DNA of 64,000 bases from Chryseobacterium daecheongense (GCA_027920525.1 CP115858.1:4650001-4714000); one strand, 5' to 3'; shown: positions 35,488 to 44,346, counted from the stretch's first letter. Numbers and translations: made by a program. Notes: generated by a model from the sequence alone, not told the origin.

Positions 35488-36038
35488 TGAGTTATTGTTC
35501 AGCCATAGAAAAGATGCAGCCTGAAAGCAGAAAGGCATTACACCAAAAATACCATGATTATCATTATGGATTCCCTATTCATGATGATAATGAATTATTT
35601 GGGCGCTTGGTAATGGAAATCAATCAGGCAGGATTAAGCTGGGAAACCATTCTGAAAAAAGAAGAAAGCTTCAGAAATGCCTATGATCAGTTTAATATTC
35701 AGAAAGTAGCCGCATATACTGAAGAAGATCGTGAAAGGCTATTAAATGATAGTGGCATCATCAGAAATAAACTTAAGGTGAATGCTGCCATTGAAAATGC
35801 CAAAACAATCATTGAGCTGCAAAAAGAATTCGGATCATTTGAAAAATGGCTGGAACATCATCATCCCAAAACTTTACAGGAATGGATGAAGCTTTTTAAA
35901 AAAACATTTAAATTCACAGGTGGAGAAATCGTCAATGAATTCCTGATGAGTATTGGTTATCTGGGTGGTGCCCATACAGAAAACTGCTCTGTATACAAAA
36001 CCATCCTGAAACATAATCCCATGTGGCAAAAAGGTTAA
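35487..36038 (+). CDS. tag: DNA-3-methyladenine glycosylase I
   Basis: A 183-aa base-excision repair enzyme that removes 3-methyladenine from alkylated DNA. The N-terminal cysteine (Cys4, MSYCSAIEKM) and histidine region, the conserved FGRLVMEINQAGLSWETILKK (near residues 38-58), and the C-terminal GYLGGAHTENCSVYK with the second zinc-binding His and Cys are all present. The canonical N-terminal RCxW is replaced by SYCSA, but the four zinc ligands look complete. It is the third gene of a coupled operon behind an AraC regulator and a MazG-like protein. Confidence 0.92.
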   Translation: MSYCSAIEKMQPESRKALHQKYHDYHYGFPIHDDNELFGRLVMEINQAGLSWETILKKEESFRNAYDQFNIQKVAAYTEEDRERLLNDSGIIRNKLKVNAAIENAKTIIELQKEFGSFEKWLEHHHPKTLQEWMKLFKKTFKFTGGEIVNEFLMSIGYLGGAHTENCSVYKTILKHNPMWQKG

Positions 36039-36129
36039 ATCAGGAAGCCTGTAAAAACAATATTTTATTTTCTGATAGTAACAGAAAACCCTACGAATAC
36101 CCCTCTTTAGTATAGACGGAAACTTCGTG

Positions 36130-36504
36130 TCAATTTAGTCTATCCGAATTTACGATTTCCTTATGCTCCGTTCCCCATTGCTCAAGTTCTTTAATGATAG
36201 GCTTTAGCTTATAACCTATTGCTGTAAGTTCATACTCAACACGAGGTGGGACTTCCGCAAAAACGGTTCTTGTAATGATCTTATTTTCTTCCAGCTTCCT
36301 GAGTTGTAAGGTAAGCATACGTTCTGTAATATTGGGTAAAAGTTTCCTTAATTCCCCAAATCTCATTTTCCCGTTAATCAGCCAGCTGCATATAGCCAGT
36401 GACCATTGTCCACCGATAATGTTGGAAGCATAAACCTCAGAACATTCATCGGATAAGAGTTTTTTATTCTCAAAATTTGTTGATGTTTCCTTTATTTTGC
36501 TCAT
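36130..36504 (-). CDS. HxlR-family transcriptional regulator
   Basis: A 124-aa winged-helix protein. CSEVYASNIIGGQWSLAICSWLINGKMRFGELRKLLPNITERMLTLQLRKLEENKIITR (residues 20-78 in part) is the HxlR DNA-binding domain, followed by the wing EVPPRVEYELTAIGYKLKPIIKELEQWG. Members act as dimeric regulators, often of an adjacent redox gene in response to electrophiles or quinones. It is divergent from a flavodoxin-fold oxidoreductase gene, and a perfect inverted repeat lies between them. Confidence 0.93.
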   Translation of the reverse strand: MSKIKETSTNFENKKLLSDECSEVYASNIIGGQWSLAICSWLINGKMRFGELRKLLPNITERMLTLQLRKLEENKIITRTVFAEVPPRVEYELTAIGYKLKPIIKELEQWGTEHKEIVNSDRLN

Positions 36505-36527
36505 TACTTACTTTTTTTATAGTACCA

Positions 36528-36547
36528 TACATTAGGTTGCTAATGTA
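36528..36547. promoter_or_regulatory. Candidate HxlR operator (inverted repeat)
   Basis: TACATTAG-GTTG-CTAATGTA is a perfect inverted repeat with eight-base arms in the 92-bp gap between the divergent hxlR and oxidoreductase genes. It lies 24 bp from the hxlR start and 21 bp before the -7 box of the oxidoreductase gene. Confidence 0.6.
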
Positions 36548-36568
36548 CGAAATGTAAGTGGATAGGAT

Positions 36569-36576
36569 TATTTTTG
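36569..36576 (+). promoter_or_regulatory. -7 box of the oxidoreductase gene
   Basis: TATTTTTG matches TAnnTTTG and lies 20 bp before the ATG at 36597. Its -33 region coincides with the right edge of the inverted repeat and has no good TTG, which fits a regulated promoter. Confidence 0.55.
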
Positions 36577-36596
36577 TAACTATAAATTGCATTAAA

Positions 36597-37127
36597 ATGA
36601 AAACATTGGTAATTGTTACCCATCCTGTAATGAAAGATTCGCTGATCAATAAAAGATGGGTGGAAGAGCTCTCTCAGTATCCTGAAAAATATACCGTTCA
36701 TGATCTGTATAAGGAATATCCTGATGGTATAATTGATGTTAAGAGAGAACATGAATTGATTGAAAGTTATGATAAAATAGTTTTTCAGTTTCCCTTTTAT
36801 TGGTTCAGCAGTCCGCCGCTTTTAAAAAAATGGTTTGATGAAGTTCTAACCTATGGATGGGCATACGGAAGCAAAAGCGGATTCAAAGTAGGAGGGAAGA
36901 AAATTGCTTTGGCTATTACAGCCGGCGTGGAAGAAGAAGATTATTCTGCTTCCGGTAAATATAAATATACAATGAAAGAATTGACCAGACCTTTTGAACT
37001 CACTTTTGAATACATTCAGGCTGATTATAAAGATCTTTTTACCTATTACAACTTGGAAATTAATACTTCACAGGAATGGATAGAGAAAAGTGTCCCGGAA
37101 TATCTAAAGTTTCTTGATAAATTATAA
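36597..37127 (+). CDS. NAD(P)H-dependent oxidoreductase, flavodoxin-like fold
   Basis: A 176-aa protein of the KefF/MdaB/NQO1-like group. It starts MKTLVIVTHPVMKDSLINKRWVEEL, with the first beta strand and flavin phosphate loop, then FQFPFYWFSSPPLLKKWFDEVLTYGWAYG, the family hallmark. It should reduce quinones or electrophiles with NAD(P)H and FMN or FAD. The ATG at 36597 is used since the fold starts there; the frame extends 13 codons upstream through the promoter. It is divergent from hxlR, its likely regulator. Confidence 0.92.
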   Translation: MKTLVIVTHPVMKDSLINKRWVEELSQYPEKYTVHDLYKEYPDGIIDVKREHELIESYDKIVFQFPFYWFSSPPLLKKWFDEVLTYGWAYGSKSGFKVGGKKIALAITAGVEEEDYSASGKYKYTMKELTRPFELTFEYIQADYKDLFTYYNLEINTSQEWIEKSVPEYLKFLDKL

Positions 37128-37128
37128 T

Positions 37129-37171
37129 AAAAAAGCTGGATCATTTAAATGATAGATGATCCGGCTTTTTC
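37129..37171 (+). terminator. Terminator between the oxidoreductase and DUF2199 genes
   Basis: AAAAAGC-GGATCAT pairs with ATGATCC-GCTTTTT around an 11-base loop with one mismatch. A-runs before and T-runs after allow it to work for both convergent genes. Confidence 0.8.
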
Positions 37172-37180
37172 CAGCTATGT

Positions 37181-37687
37181 TTAAAATTTATTATTTTGTA
37201 GAACCCTATCTACTCTTTGCTGAGCTTCTTTCATCGTAATTCCATTGTAAAAATCATAGACAAACGGATGTTCGAAATTTTGATGTGGGTAAATGAGCGG
37301 GCGGCCTATTTTATTATTGACGACGACTGTCATTGGAATGCTTTCTGAGAAATCATAATCGGGAAGATCATTGGATAACCACCCGAAATATTCGGCTCCA
37401 AAATCTTCATTATTGTAATTGTCAACATATTCACTAAAGCTTTTTTCACTTAAACTTACCCAGACTCCATATTCAAGAGTCTGACAACTCTCAATAATTT
37501 CCTGTACCAATACGGTACGAATAAATCTGTCCGTCTGTTTGGGATATTCAATAATACATAAGTCTGAACTTATTTCGGCATTTTGCAATTCTACATCTGT
37601 TAACTGCATATAGCTTGACGGTGATTTATAAGCAAGGGCTGGCCAGTCTTCCATTTCTTTACCACAGCATTCACAGATATATTTCAT
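37181..37687 (-). CDS. DUF2199-family protein
   Basis: A 168-aa cytoplasmic protein. The N-terminal CECCGKEMEDWPALAYKSPSSY has the CxxC knuckle and WPAL typical of DUF2199, and the middle RFIRTVL, YGVWVSLSEKSFSEY and the final PHQNFEHPFVYDFYNGIT complete the pattern. The cysteine pair may bind zinc. No function is known for the family and nearby genes give no clue. Confidence 0.85.
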   Translation of the reverse strand: MKYICECCGKEMEDWPALAYKSPSSYMQLTDVELQNAEISSDLCIIEYPKQTDRFIRTVLVQEIIESCQTLEYGVWVSLSEKSFSEYVDNYNNEDFGAEYFGWLSNDLPDYDFSESIPMTVVVNNKIGRPLIYPHQNFEHPFVYDFYNGITMKEAQQRVDRVLQNNKF

Positions 37688-37719
37688 AAGTATTTTATTT
37701 TATTGATATTAGAAATTCT

Positions 37720-39306
37720 TTAACCCACCGTCTTCGTATCTTCTTCCTTCAGTATTTTTTTCTCCTTCATCGATATCATCATTCTTTCCTTTTTGTATTT
37801 TTTCCAGTCGAATCCATTGAGGAAATCCAGTGCGGCTGAAAAACCCGCATTGAAAAGTTGTTCCTTTTCTTCCCTTTTCATAAAGAAATTAAGCCAGCTG
37901 CTGGTTCCACAATCTACGATTTGTATGCTATACAAACGATAAAAAGTATGTTTGGTGAGGAATGATTTATCATTAAAGCCTTTCAGAGTTTCAATGATAT
38001 TTCCTGCATATGAAAAAGGGGTTTTTAAGATCTGCTCGCTGGTTTTCCCCTTATCGGCATCCCCTTCGGACTTACTCGTAAGCTGTACACCAAACAGAGG
38101 CATTCTCGGATAGAATACATCATTGGCATGAAAAAGATCAATAGGGAAATTGGAAATGCTTCCCCCATCTATGAAAACACCCACAGGATAAATATCTTGC
38201 GGTTTTGTATTCATCCAGAACCTCCATGCGTATTTTACAGAATCATCATCTTTATTAATCCTCTTTTGAAAAGGTTCAAAAAAGAACGGAACAGACATGG
38301 AAGCACGCACAAATTCAGCCGGACTGCTGTGTTTGAGTTCTTCTTCTGACCAGTATAAATTGGCCATCGTAGGCAGTTCCACCTTTATTTTAGCGTTAAT
38401 ATCTGTTGTAACGACAACGTATTCTGATCTTAACTGATAGAAGGGGTTATTTTTATAATGATCATTGCTGACGGCACTGTCATAAAATATTTTATACTGC
38501 GTTTCGTCTATATGTTCCAGATTAGCATTTTTTATTTCTTCTATACTTCTTAGTGCTATGGTGTAGTATTCCTGATTATTGCCGTAACGGTAGTTAAGAT
38601 TGAGTGCACCCTCCCTGGCAGAAAATTTCTGATTAAGGTCAGCGACCGTTTTCACACCGAAACCATCCAGAGCATCTTTCATGGTATTTAAAAATGTGTT
38701 TCCGGGATTAAGACCGCTGTTTTGTTTACGGAAATCATTATAAAACTTTTTCAGGCAGAAAAATATCAGAATCAAAGGAATAATGGGAATAAGGAAAATA
38801 AGCTTTGCCCTCCATACCGTTTCAGAGGATACCGCAAATGGGGTAATCACAAGGATGAGTAAAATAATAATTGCAATAATCGTATTTATCTTCAGGAAGT
38901 TTTTGTTATTAAGCATTGCATGGATAGTAGTCCTTACATAAGGTTTACCATCCATAAAATCTGCAAAATTCCAGTTGAATAAAATTTCTTTGATTACTTC
39001 ACTTTTAGCTTCTTCTTTTGTTTTATAAGCCGCAATTAATATTGTATTGATAGCCCCGGCACTTGTACCTGCCACTTTCAGAAAACGGACACCGAATATT
39101 TCAAGACCATAGAGATAACCTACCAGTGCACTTCCCCAAACACCACCGCCTTCCTGTACAAATTCGACATACTGATGGCCTTCAGCGTCCAGTAGATCCG
39201 AGAACTCTTTGGTGGAAATATTTTCATGCAGAGCCATAAGTTTATCTTTAGACTCTTTTGAAAGAACATTATCACCGAGAATTTTATTAAGAAGATCCGG
39301 TTTCAT
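37720..39306 (-). CDS. Patatin-like phospholipase with an inserted membrane hairpin
   Basis: A 528-aa patatin-family acyl hydrolase. The glycine-rich oxyanion loop is GGGVWG at 53-58, the nucleophile elbow GTSAG at 80-84 (Ser82), and the catalytic Asp in IDGGSISNFP (Asp380). Between the two catalytic halves are two strongly hydrophobic segments (about residues 140-160 and 167-186), which should form a membrane hairpin and tether the enzyme. It may cleave fatty acyl chains from membrane lipids. It is monocistronic. Confidence 0.88.
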   Translation of the reverse strand: MKPDLLNKILGDNVLSKESKDKLMALHENISTKEFSDLLDAEGHQYVEFVQEGGGVWGSALVGYLYGLEIFGVRFLKVAGTSAGAINTILIAAYKTKEEAKSEVIKEILFNWNFADFMDGKPYVRTTIHAMLNNKNFLKINTIIAIIILLILVITPFAVSSETVWRAKLIFLIPIIPLILIFFCLKKFYNDFRKQNSGLNPGNTFLNTMKDALDGFGVKTVADLNQKFSAREGALNLNYRYGNNQEYYTIALRSIEEIKNANLEHIDETQYKIFYDSAVSNDHYKNNPFYQLRSEYVVVTTDINAKIKVELPTMANLYWSEEELKHSSPAEFVRASMSVPFFFEPFQKRINKDDDSVKYAWRFWMNTKPQDIYPVGVFIDGGSISNFPIDLFHANDVFYPRMPLFGVQLTSKSEGDADKGKTSEQILKTPFSYAGNIIETLKGFNDKSFLTKHTFYRLYSIQIVDCGTSSWLNFFMKREEKEQLFNAGFSAALDFLNGFDWKKYKKERMMISMKEKKILKEEDTKTVG

Positions 39307-39583
39307 GGTGGTTTGGTGTTTTTAGATTTAAAATAAAAAACTGCAGCTTTTGTATAGTCGCTTTAAAGCTCAGTGGTTTTATTGAAGATAAAAATACCAA
39401 AAGATATCCAGATTTCACCCCATTTTCAGAGTTAAATATTCAATAAGCATCTGTGCAAAACTGAGTGACCTGTGCGATTAAAAAAAACTTAGCTCTTAAG
39501 AAAAATTGCAAATTTTATAATTATGTTTGGTAAGCAAATCTAATCCTTCCCTTAAAAAACTCCATATCTTGAAGACCGATCCA

Positions 39584-40483
39584 TCACCACTGTTTTCTCC
39601 TCGCATAAATAAAAGTAACAATGACAATTAAAGCCATTAATCCCAAAGTGAAATAATAACCATGCTTATGATGCAGTTCCGGCATATTATCAAAGTTCAT
39701 TCCGTAGACTCCCGCTATAAAAGTAATCGGTAAGAAGTAAACAGAATAAATTGCCAATACCTTCATCACCTGGTTGGCTTTTTGATCCGATAATGCCAGG
39801 AACATAGAAATAAGGTTGGTGATCTGGATATTCAGGTGATCAAAATCGGCAACAACGTCTTTGTGCTTATCTTTCAGGTCTACAAATTCGGAATCCTGAA
39901 GATTCAGAAGTTTAAACTTATCAACGGCATCTGTAGAAATAATAAGGACCCTCGAGTTTAAACCTGATTTTCTTTTCAGTTTATAAAGCCTTCGGATCTG
40001 GGTCGTATGATTGGTATTCTTTAAGAAAATTTCATTTTCTATATTATCCATGGTTTCCAGTAAGCTGATTGACTCATCATCAAAGCTTTTCATGATCAAT
40101 AGGGCGATCATCAGGGCGATATTTTCCGGTGACGAATCTGTGGTGCTGGAAGAAAGTTGTTTTTTTGTTTCGGTGATGCTTCTGGTTTTCATCCTGTGAA
40201 CTGTAATGATCGTATTTTCCAGAAGAAAAATTCCAATCTTGGTGCTGATATCACTTATCGTATTCAGATTTTTCCTTTCCAGTTCTGTACTTTCCCGCAG
40301 CAGGAAGAACTTTACATTCCCATCCTCTTCATATTTCGGAAGGTGATTAGGATCAAGGGTGTCTTCCAGAAGGAGATTATTAATCTCATATCTTTCATGA
40401 AGAAACTGTAAATCTTCTGGGGTTGGAGCTTCTACATCCACCCATTCGCAGTGGGAATCTCTGTATATCGTATCGATTGGCAT
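39584..40483 (-). CDS. CorA-family divalent metal transporter
   Basis: A 299-aa protein of the CorA magnesium/cobalt channel family. The cytosolic N-terminal domain and the long stalk helix are followed by two C-terminal membrane helices. The selectivity motif GMN is present in FIAGVYGMNFDNMP between them, and the short C-terminal tail RRKQW is basic as expected. Annotating it as magnesium-specific would go beyond the sequence. It is monocistronic and divergent from the FabH-like gene, 72 bp away. Confidence 0.9.
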   Translation of the reverse strand: MPIDTIYRDSHCEWVDVEAPTPEDLQFLHERYEINNLLLEDTLDPNHLPKYEEDGNVKFFLLRESTELERKNLNTISDISTKIGIFLLENTIITVHRMKTRSITETKKQLSSSTTDSSPENIALMIALLIMKSFDDESISLLETMDNIENEIFLKNTNHTTQIRRLYKLKRKSGLNSRVLIISTDAVDKFKLLNLQDSEFVDLKDKHKDVVADFDHLNIQITNLISMFLALSDQKANQVMKVLAIYSVYFLPITFIAGVYGMNFDNMPELHHKHGYYFTLGLMALIVIVTFIYARRKQW

Positions 40484-40503
40484 AAAGTAAAAATACTAAT
40501 ATT

Positions 40504-40537
40504 TTGAAATACTATGGGTCAAATAAGTTTATCTTTG
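40504..40537 (+). promoter_or_regulatory. Promoter of the FabH-like gene
   Basis: TTG at 40504 and TATCTTTG at 40530-40537 are separated by 23 bp, 18 bp before the ATG at 40556. This also argues against the upstream in-frame ATG at 40514, which would lie inside the promoter. Confidence 0.6.
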
Positions 40538-40555
40538 CCAAAATTAAAAAACTAT

Positions 40556-41578
40556 ATGATTAAAAGTACAATAAAAGGAATCGGATTTTATGTTCCGGAT
40601 AATGTTGTAACGAATGATGATTTAGCTAAATTAATGACTACCAATGATGAATGGATCACGGAGAGGACAGGCATCAAAGAAAGAAGACACAGGAAAAACA
40701 GAAACGATTCACAGGAGACGACAGCCTACCTGGCATTCAAAGCGTCTGAAAAAGCTCTTGAAAAAGCAGGATTAACCGCTAAGGATATCGATTATATTGT
40801 TTTTGCCACGCTTTCTCCCGATTATTATTTTCCAGGATGTGGGGTATTGCTTCAGGATATGCTGGGATGCGATACCATCGGAGCATTGGATGTAAGGAAT
40901 CAATGTTCAGGATTTGTTTACGCGATGAGTGTAGCTAATGCTTTTATTAAAACCGGAGCCTATAAAAATATTTTAGTCGTAGGCGCTGAGGTACATTCCT
41001 TTGGTTTGGATTTTTCTGATGAAGGAAGAGGGGTTTCCGTGATTTTCGGGGATGGGGCAGGAGCTGTTATCCTTTCTGCAACTGAGGACGAGAATGCGGG
41101 AGATATTTTATCCTTTAACATGCATTCTGAAGGTAAATATGCAGACGAATTATGTACCCAGTTTCCGGGTTCAAAATACGGCTGGAGTGATCGCATGAGA
41201 AAAGAGCCCGAAAATGTTACCAATAAAGAAGTATATCCTATTATGAATGGAAACTTCGTATTCAAACATGCGGTAACAAGATTTCCTGAAACGATGGTGG
41301 AAGCATTAAATAAAGCAGGAAAAACAGTTGAAGATCTCGATATGTTTATTCCCCATCAGGCGAATCTGAGAATTGCCCAATTTGTACAGCAGAAGTTCGG
41401 ATTACCGGATGAAAAAATCTACAACAATATCCAGAAATATGGAAATACAACGGCAGCTTCTATTCCGATTGCTTTAAGCGAAGCGATTGAAGAAGGTAAA
41501 ATCAAAAGAGGAGACCTGGTGCTTCTTTCCGCTTTCGGAAGTGGATTTACCTGGGGAAGTGTATTGTTTGAATATTAA
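40556..41578 (+). CDS. 3-oxoacyl-ACP synthase III family protein (FabH-like)
   Basis: A 340-aa thiolase-fold condensing enzyme. The Cys-His-Asn triad is complete: Cys117 in NQCSGF, His267 in IPHQAN, Asn297 in YGNTTAAS. It should condense an acyl-CoA with malonyl-ACP to start fatty-acid synthesis or a related chain. Bacteroidota often carry several FabH homologues, and this one lacks neighbouring fab genes, so it could serve a special lipid pathway. The start is placed at 40556 because the fold starts with IKSTIKGIGFYVPDN and a promoter lies just before. Confidence 0.9.
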   Translation: MIKSTIKGIGFYVPDNVVTNDDLAKLMTTNDEWITERTGIKERRHRKNRNDSQETTAYLAFKASEKALEKAGLTAKDIDYIVFATLSPDYYFPGCGVLLQDMLGCDTIGALDVRNQCSGFVYAMSVANAFIKTGAYKNILVVGAEVHSFGLDFSDEGRGVSVIFGDGAGAVILSATEDENAGDILSFNMHSEGKYADELCTQFPGSKYGWSDRMRKEPENVTNKEVYPIMNGNFVFKHAVTRFPETMVEALNKAGKTVEDLDMFIPHQANLRIAQFVQQKFGLPDEKIYNNIQKYGNTTAASIPIALSEAIEEGKIKRGDLVLLSAFGSGFTWGSVLFEY

Positions 41579-41597
41579 TATCTTGATCGGATATAAA

Positions 41598-41634
41598 TAA
41601 ATAAGAACCGCAGTTACACTGCGGTTCTTATTTA
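41598..41634 (+). terminator. Bidirectional terminator between the FabH-like and thioredoxin genes
   Basis: ATAAGAACCGCAG and CTGCGGTTCTTAT form a perfect 13-bp stem around five bases. A/T tracts on both sides serve the two convergent genes. Confidence 0.9.
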
Positions 41635-41648
41635 TATATAAAAGTTGT

Positions 41649-42809
41649 TTAAAGGCTCTTCAATAATTTTTCAGTATCCGAAGCATCTTCACCACTGCTT
41701 TTAGCCAGTGCTACAGACTTTTCAGCCCAGATTTTAGCATTCTTTTTATCCCCAACCTTATTGTAAAGGTTCGCTAAGGTATCTGTATTTGCATAGCTTT
41801 CACTTTTCTTTACCGATTCCTGAGCCCAAAGGATTGCTTTTTCAAGAGATGATTTTGTGGTTACATTTTCAAAAAAGTTCCATGCAATAGAATTCAGTTC
41901 TTCAGAAGAGGCAGCCGAATAATCTTTGTATAAATCTAAAGTTAATGCCTCATAAGTGGCAATGTCCTTATTTTTCAATGCTCTGCTGGATTTTGCTCTT
42001 TTTAAGATTTTTTCAGATTCTTCTTTGCTTAGAAACTTCTGGGTTTCGGCTAAAAAGTAACTGTCATTCCATGTTTTGGTGTCGGCATTATAAGACTTTT
42101 TAACGATGGTATTCATCTTAATATTCTTATCCACCATATCGTATTTTTCACCAGGAAGGACCTTCACAATGTCCGCTTTTTTATCTTTAAAAATTTTGTA
42201 CAAAGGACTTTCTGTACTTTGAATTCCGGCAAGTAATATCTGAACATCTTCCTGATTCAGACTGGATTTTCCCTGGAAATAACGATCCAGGACTTTACCC
42301 GCAAATTCCGAGTCATTATAAATGGTAAGTCCGGCAAGATTCTTTAAGAATTCAGGATCTTTTTCTCCGTTTTCGAATTTTTGCTTTAATGCAGTCAGTC
42401 TTTTATTCGGGTCTTCCGCATCTTTAGCAAACTGAACGAAATCATTTTCTTCTACATATCCCAACGTTCTGTGTACTTCTTCACCGTTTGCATTAATGAA
42501 CAAGTAAGTAGGGAACGCTTTTACATTATATTTTTTGGCAAGGTCAATTCCTTCCCCTTTTTCCATGTCAATTTTGGCATTGATAAAATGAGAATTATAA
42601 TAATCTCCCACATTTTTCAATGGGAAAATGTTTTTTGCCATCAGTTTACATGGTCCACACCATGATGCATAGGCATCGATAAAGATCAGCTTGTTTTCTT
42701 TTTTTGCTTTAGCAACAACGCTTGCGAAGCTGGTATCCTCAAATTTGATACCTTGTGCAAAAGCAAATACACCCACGAAGATTGAAGAGAGTATCGTTAA
42801 CTTTTTCAT
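41649..42809 (-). CDS. Periplasmic thioredoxin-fold protein with C-terminal repeat region
   Basis: A 386-aa exported protein with signal peptide MKKLTILSSIFVGVFAFAQ. The thioredoxin domain has the active site WCGPC at 50-54, with KAFPTYLFINANGEEVHRTLGY containing the cis-proline further on. The C-terminal 230 residues are helical, with a tetratricopeptide-like end (TDTLANLYNKVGDKKNAKIWAEKSVALAK). It likely reduces or folds disulfide proteins in the periplasm; the partner is unknown. It is monocistronic and convergent with the FabH-like gene. Confidence 0.88.
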   Translation of the reverse strand: MKKLTILSSIFVGVFAFAQGIKFEDTSFASVVAKAKKENKLIFIDAYASWCGPCKLMAKNIFPLKNVGDYYNSHFINAKIDMEKGEGIDLAKKYNVKAFPTYLFINANGEEVHRTLGYVEENDFVQFAKDAEDPNKRLTALKQKFENGEKDPEFLKNLAGLTIYNDSEFAGKVLDRYFQGKSSLNQEDVQILLAGIQSTESPLYKIFKDKKADIVKVLPGEKYDMVDKNIKMNTIVKKSYNADTKTWNDSYFLAETQKFLSKEESEKILKRAKSSRALKNKDIATYEALTLDLYKDYSAASSEELNSIAWNFFENVTTKSSLEKAILWAQESVKKSESYANTDTLANLYNKVGDKKNAKIWAEKSVALAKSSGEDASDTEKLLKSL

Positions 42810-42949
42810 AAATACTTTTTTATTGATTGCAAATGTAATAAATATGTCAATGCATAAGTCGTACTACAGTGAAAATTGTTACGATATTATCTATTTTAAT
42901 GATAAACTTTTAATACCAGTTGATTGGGCTCTTCTTCTATGTAAAAATA

Positions 42950-42973
42950 AATCCGCAGAATTTCTGCGGATTA
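42950..42973 (-). terminator. Terminator of the mini-lipoprotein gene at 42979
   Basis: AATCCGCAGAA and TTCTGCGGATT form an 11-bp stem around two bases, directly after the stop codon on the minus strand. A/T tracts flank it. Confidence 0.75.
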
Positions 42974-42978
42974 TTTTA

Positions 42979-43191
42979 TTATTTTGTTTTTGTAGAATCT
43001 GTTTTTGCTTTTAAACTGTCCGATGGGCTGGTTTGAGCCGTGTCAGAGTTGGCAACTGCAGAATCTCCCATTGTATTTCTCATGGCATTTTTATCATGCT
43101 CATCTTTAAATTCTTCCCGCTTTTCTTTATTCTGGGCGCAGCTGCTCATAATAAATAACCCTAAAACTGCTCCGATCCATAATTTTTTCAT
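42979..43191 (-). CDS. Mini-lipoprotein with a charged Ser/Thr/Lys tail
   Basis: A 70-aa lipoprotein: signal peptide MKKLWIGAVLGLFIMSSC with the Cys at 18, then a hydrophilic tail ending DSLKAKTDSTKTK. No domain is recognised and the tail is probably disordered. It resembles the mini-lipoprotein at 44367 in design (signal, Cys, Asp/Ser/Thr/Lys tail), and both are followed by a hairpin with a similar stem. An AraC gene lies between them on the opposite strand. Function is unknown. Confidence 0.7.
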   Translation of the reverse strand: MKKLWIGAVLGLFIMSSCAQNKEKREEFKDEHDKNAMRNTMGDSAVANSDTAQTSPSDSLKAKTDSTKTK

Positions 43192-43297
43192 AGTAATTTC
43201 TTTTAATGTTTGTTGATCAAATATAGAAAAATATTAGTATTAATAGTATATAAGCTAATATTCATTATAAAAATACGAGATAATGTAATTTTTCAGT

Positions 43298-43305
43298 TAT
43301 TTTTG
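43298..43305 (+). promoter_or_regulatory. -7 box of the second araC gene
   Basis: TATTTTTG matches TAnnTTTG and lies 37 bp before the ATG at 43343. No clear TTG box was identified at the usual distance. Confidence 0.45.
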
Positions 43306-43342
43306 AGACCTATTGTATATCAAAGCATTATAAGAAAAAGAC

Positions 43343-44155
43343 ATGGAACTGCAATTGATGAAACCTAAGAATCCCATGCTGGCTAATTTTCTGGAAGGTT
43401 ATTATTTCCTGAATAAATGCCGGTATTCAGAGGATATAGAGTATCTCACTTTTCCTAATAACTACAGTATTGTATCAATATCCCGGAATGTAGAGCTGCA
43501 GTTTGAAAATAATGAGATACGGGTCATTGAAAAAAATAACGGCGGATTTTCATCAGACTTGATATGCCATTATAAAAGGCCTATAAAAGTATTAATACAA
43601 GGCTGCTTAAATGAAATAACCTTTTACTTTAAGCCATTGGGATTAAATGCTTTTTTAGAACGGCCATTGAAAGAATATACCAAGGACTTTTCCAAAATGT
43701 TTTTTCCTTATGATGATTTTGAAGCCTCAATGATTCCGATTTTAGAAGAACAGGATCCTGAAAAAAGAGTAGAAATGATTGAAGATTTTTGGATGTCCAG
43801 GTATATAGGTTTCAATCATGCATTCCTTAATGAATTGGTGGGTGATGTACTGATGGACCTGGATAAGTCTATAGAAGCTCATGCCTGTGAATATAAAACA
43901 ACAAGGCAGACGATTAATAAGCTTTTCGATCTTTATTTATGTAAAAGTCCGTCCGATTTCAGGAAAATTCAACGGTTCAGAGAAACTCTCCTGGAGCATG
44001 TCGGGAAGAAAACTCTTACCGAACTAAGCTATGATCACTTGTTTTATGATCAATCCCACCTGATAAAAGATTTTAAAGCGCTCACAGGTTTTACCCCTAG
44101 AAAATTTTTTGACAAGGTATATTCCGAAGGAAAAGTAAAATGGTTGTTTCTTTAG
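43343..44155 (+). CDS. AraC-family transcriptional regulator
   Basis: A 270-aa protein with a DUF6597-like N-terminal sensing region (IEYLTFPNNYSIVSISRN, PLGLNAFLERPLKEYTKDF) and a C-terminal AraC DNA-binding domain of about 100 residues: ACEYKTTRQTINKLFDLYLCKSP for the first helix-turn-helix and LTELSYDHLFYDQSHLIKDFKALTGFTPRKFF for the second. The inducer and targets are unknown. It is flanked by two minus-strand mini-lipoprotein genes. Confidence 0.88.
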   Translation: MELQLMKPKNPMLANFLEGYYFLNKCRYSEDIEYLTFPNNYSIVSISRNVELQFENNEIRVIEKNNGGFSSDLICHYKRPIKVLIQGCLNEITFYFKPLGLNAFLERPLKEYTKDFSKMFFPYDDFEASMIPILEEQDPEKRVEMIEDFWMSRYIGFNHAFLNELVGDVLMDLDKSIEAHACEYKTTRQTINKLFDLYLCKSPSDFRKIQRFRETLLEHVGKKTLTELSYDHLFYDQSHLIKDFKALTGFTPRKFFDKVYSEGKVKWLFL

Positions 44156-44311
44156 CCAGGTTTACAATTTTACAATTTTTCATAGAGAGGAATGTGTACT
44201 TTTGAAAGCAATACCACTAATCACGAAAACTAAAATTATTATTGCAGTGTTTCCTGTTTAAGGTTCAGGGGCTGTTCAATATGTACACCAGAATCAAAAT
44301 CTGTACTCCAT

Positions 44312-44346
44312 AAAAAAATCCGTAGCGTTTCAGCTGCGGATTTTCC
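44312..44346 (-). terminator. Terminator of the mini-lipoprotein gene at 44367
   Basis: AAATCCG-AGC pairs with GCT-CGGATTT around a short loop, with one mismatch and a seven-base T run on the minus strand. Confidence 0.75.
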
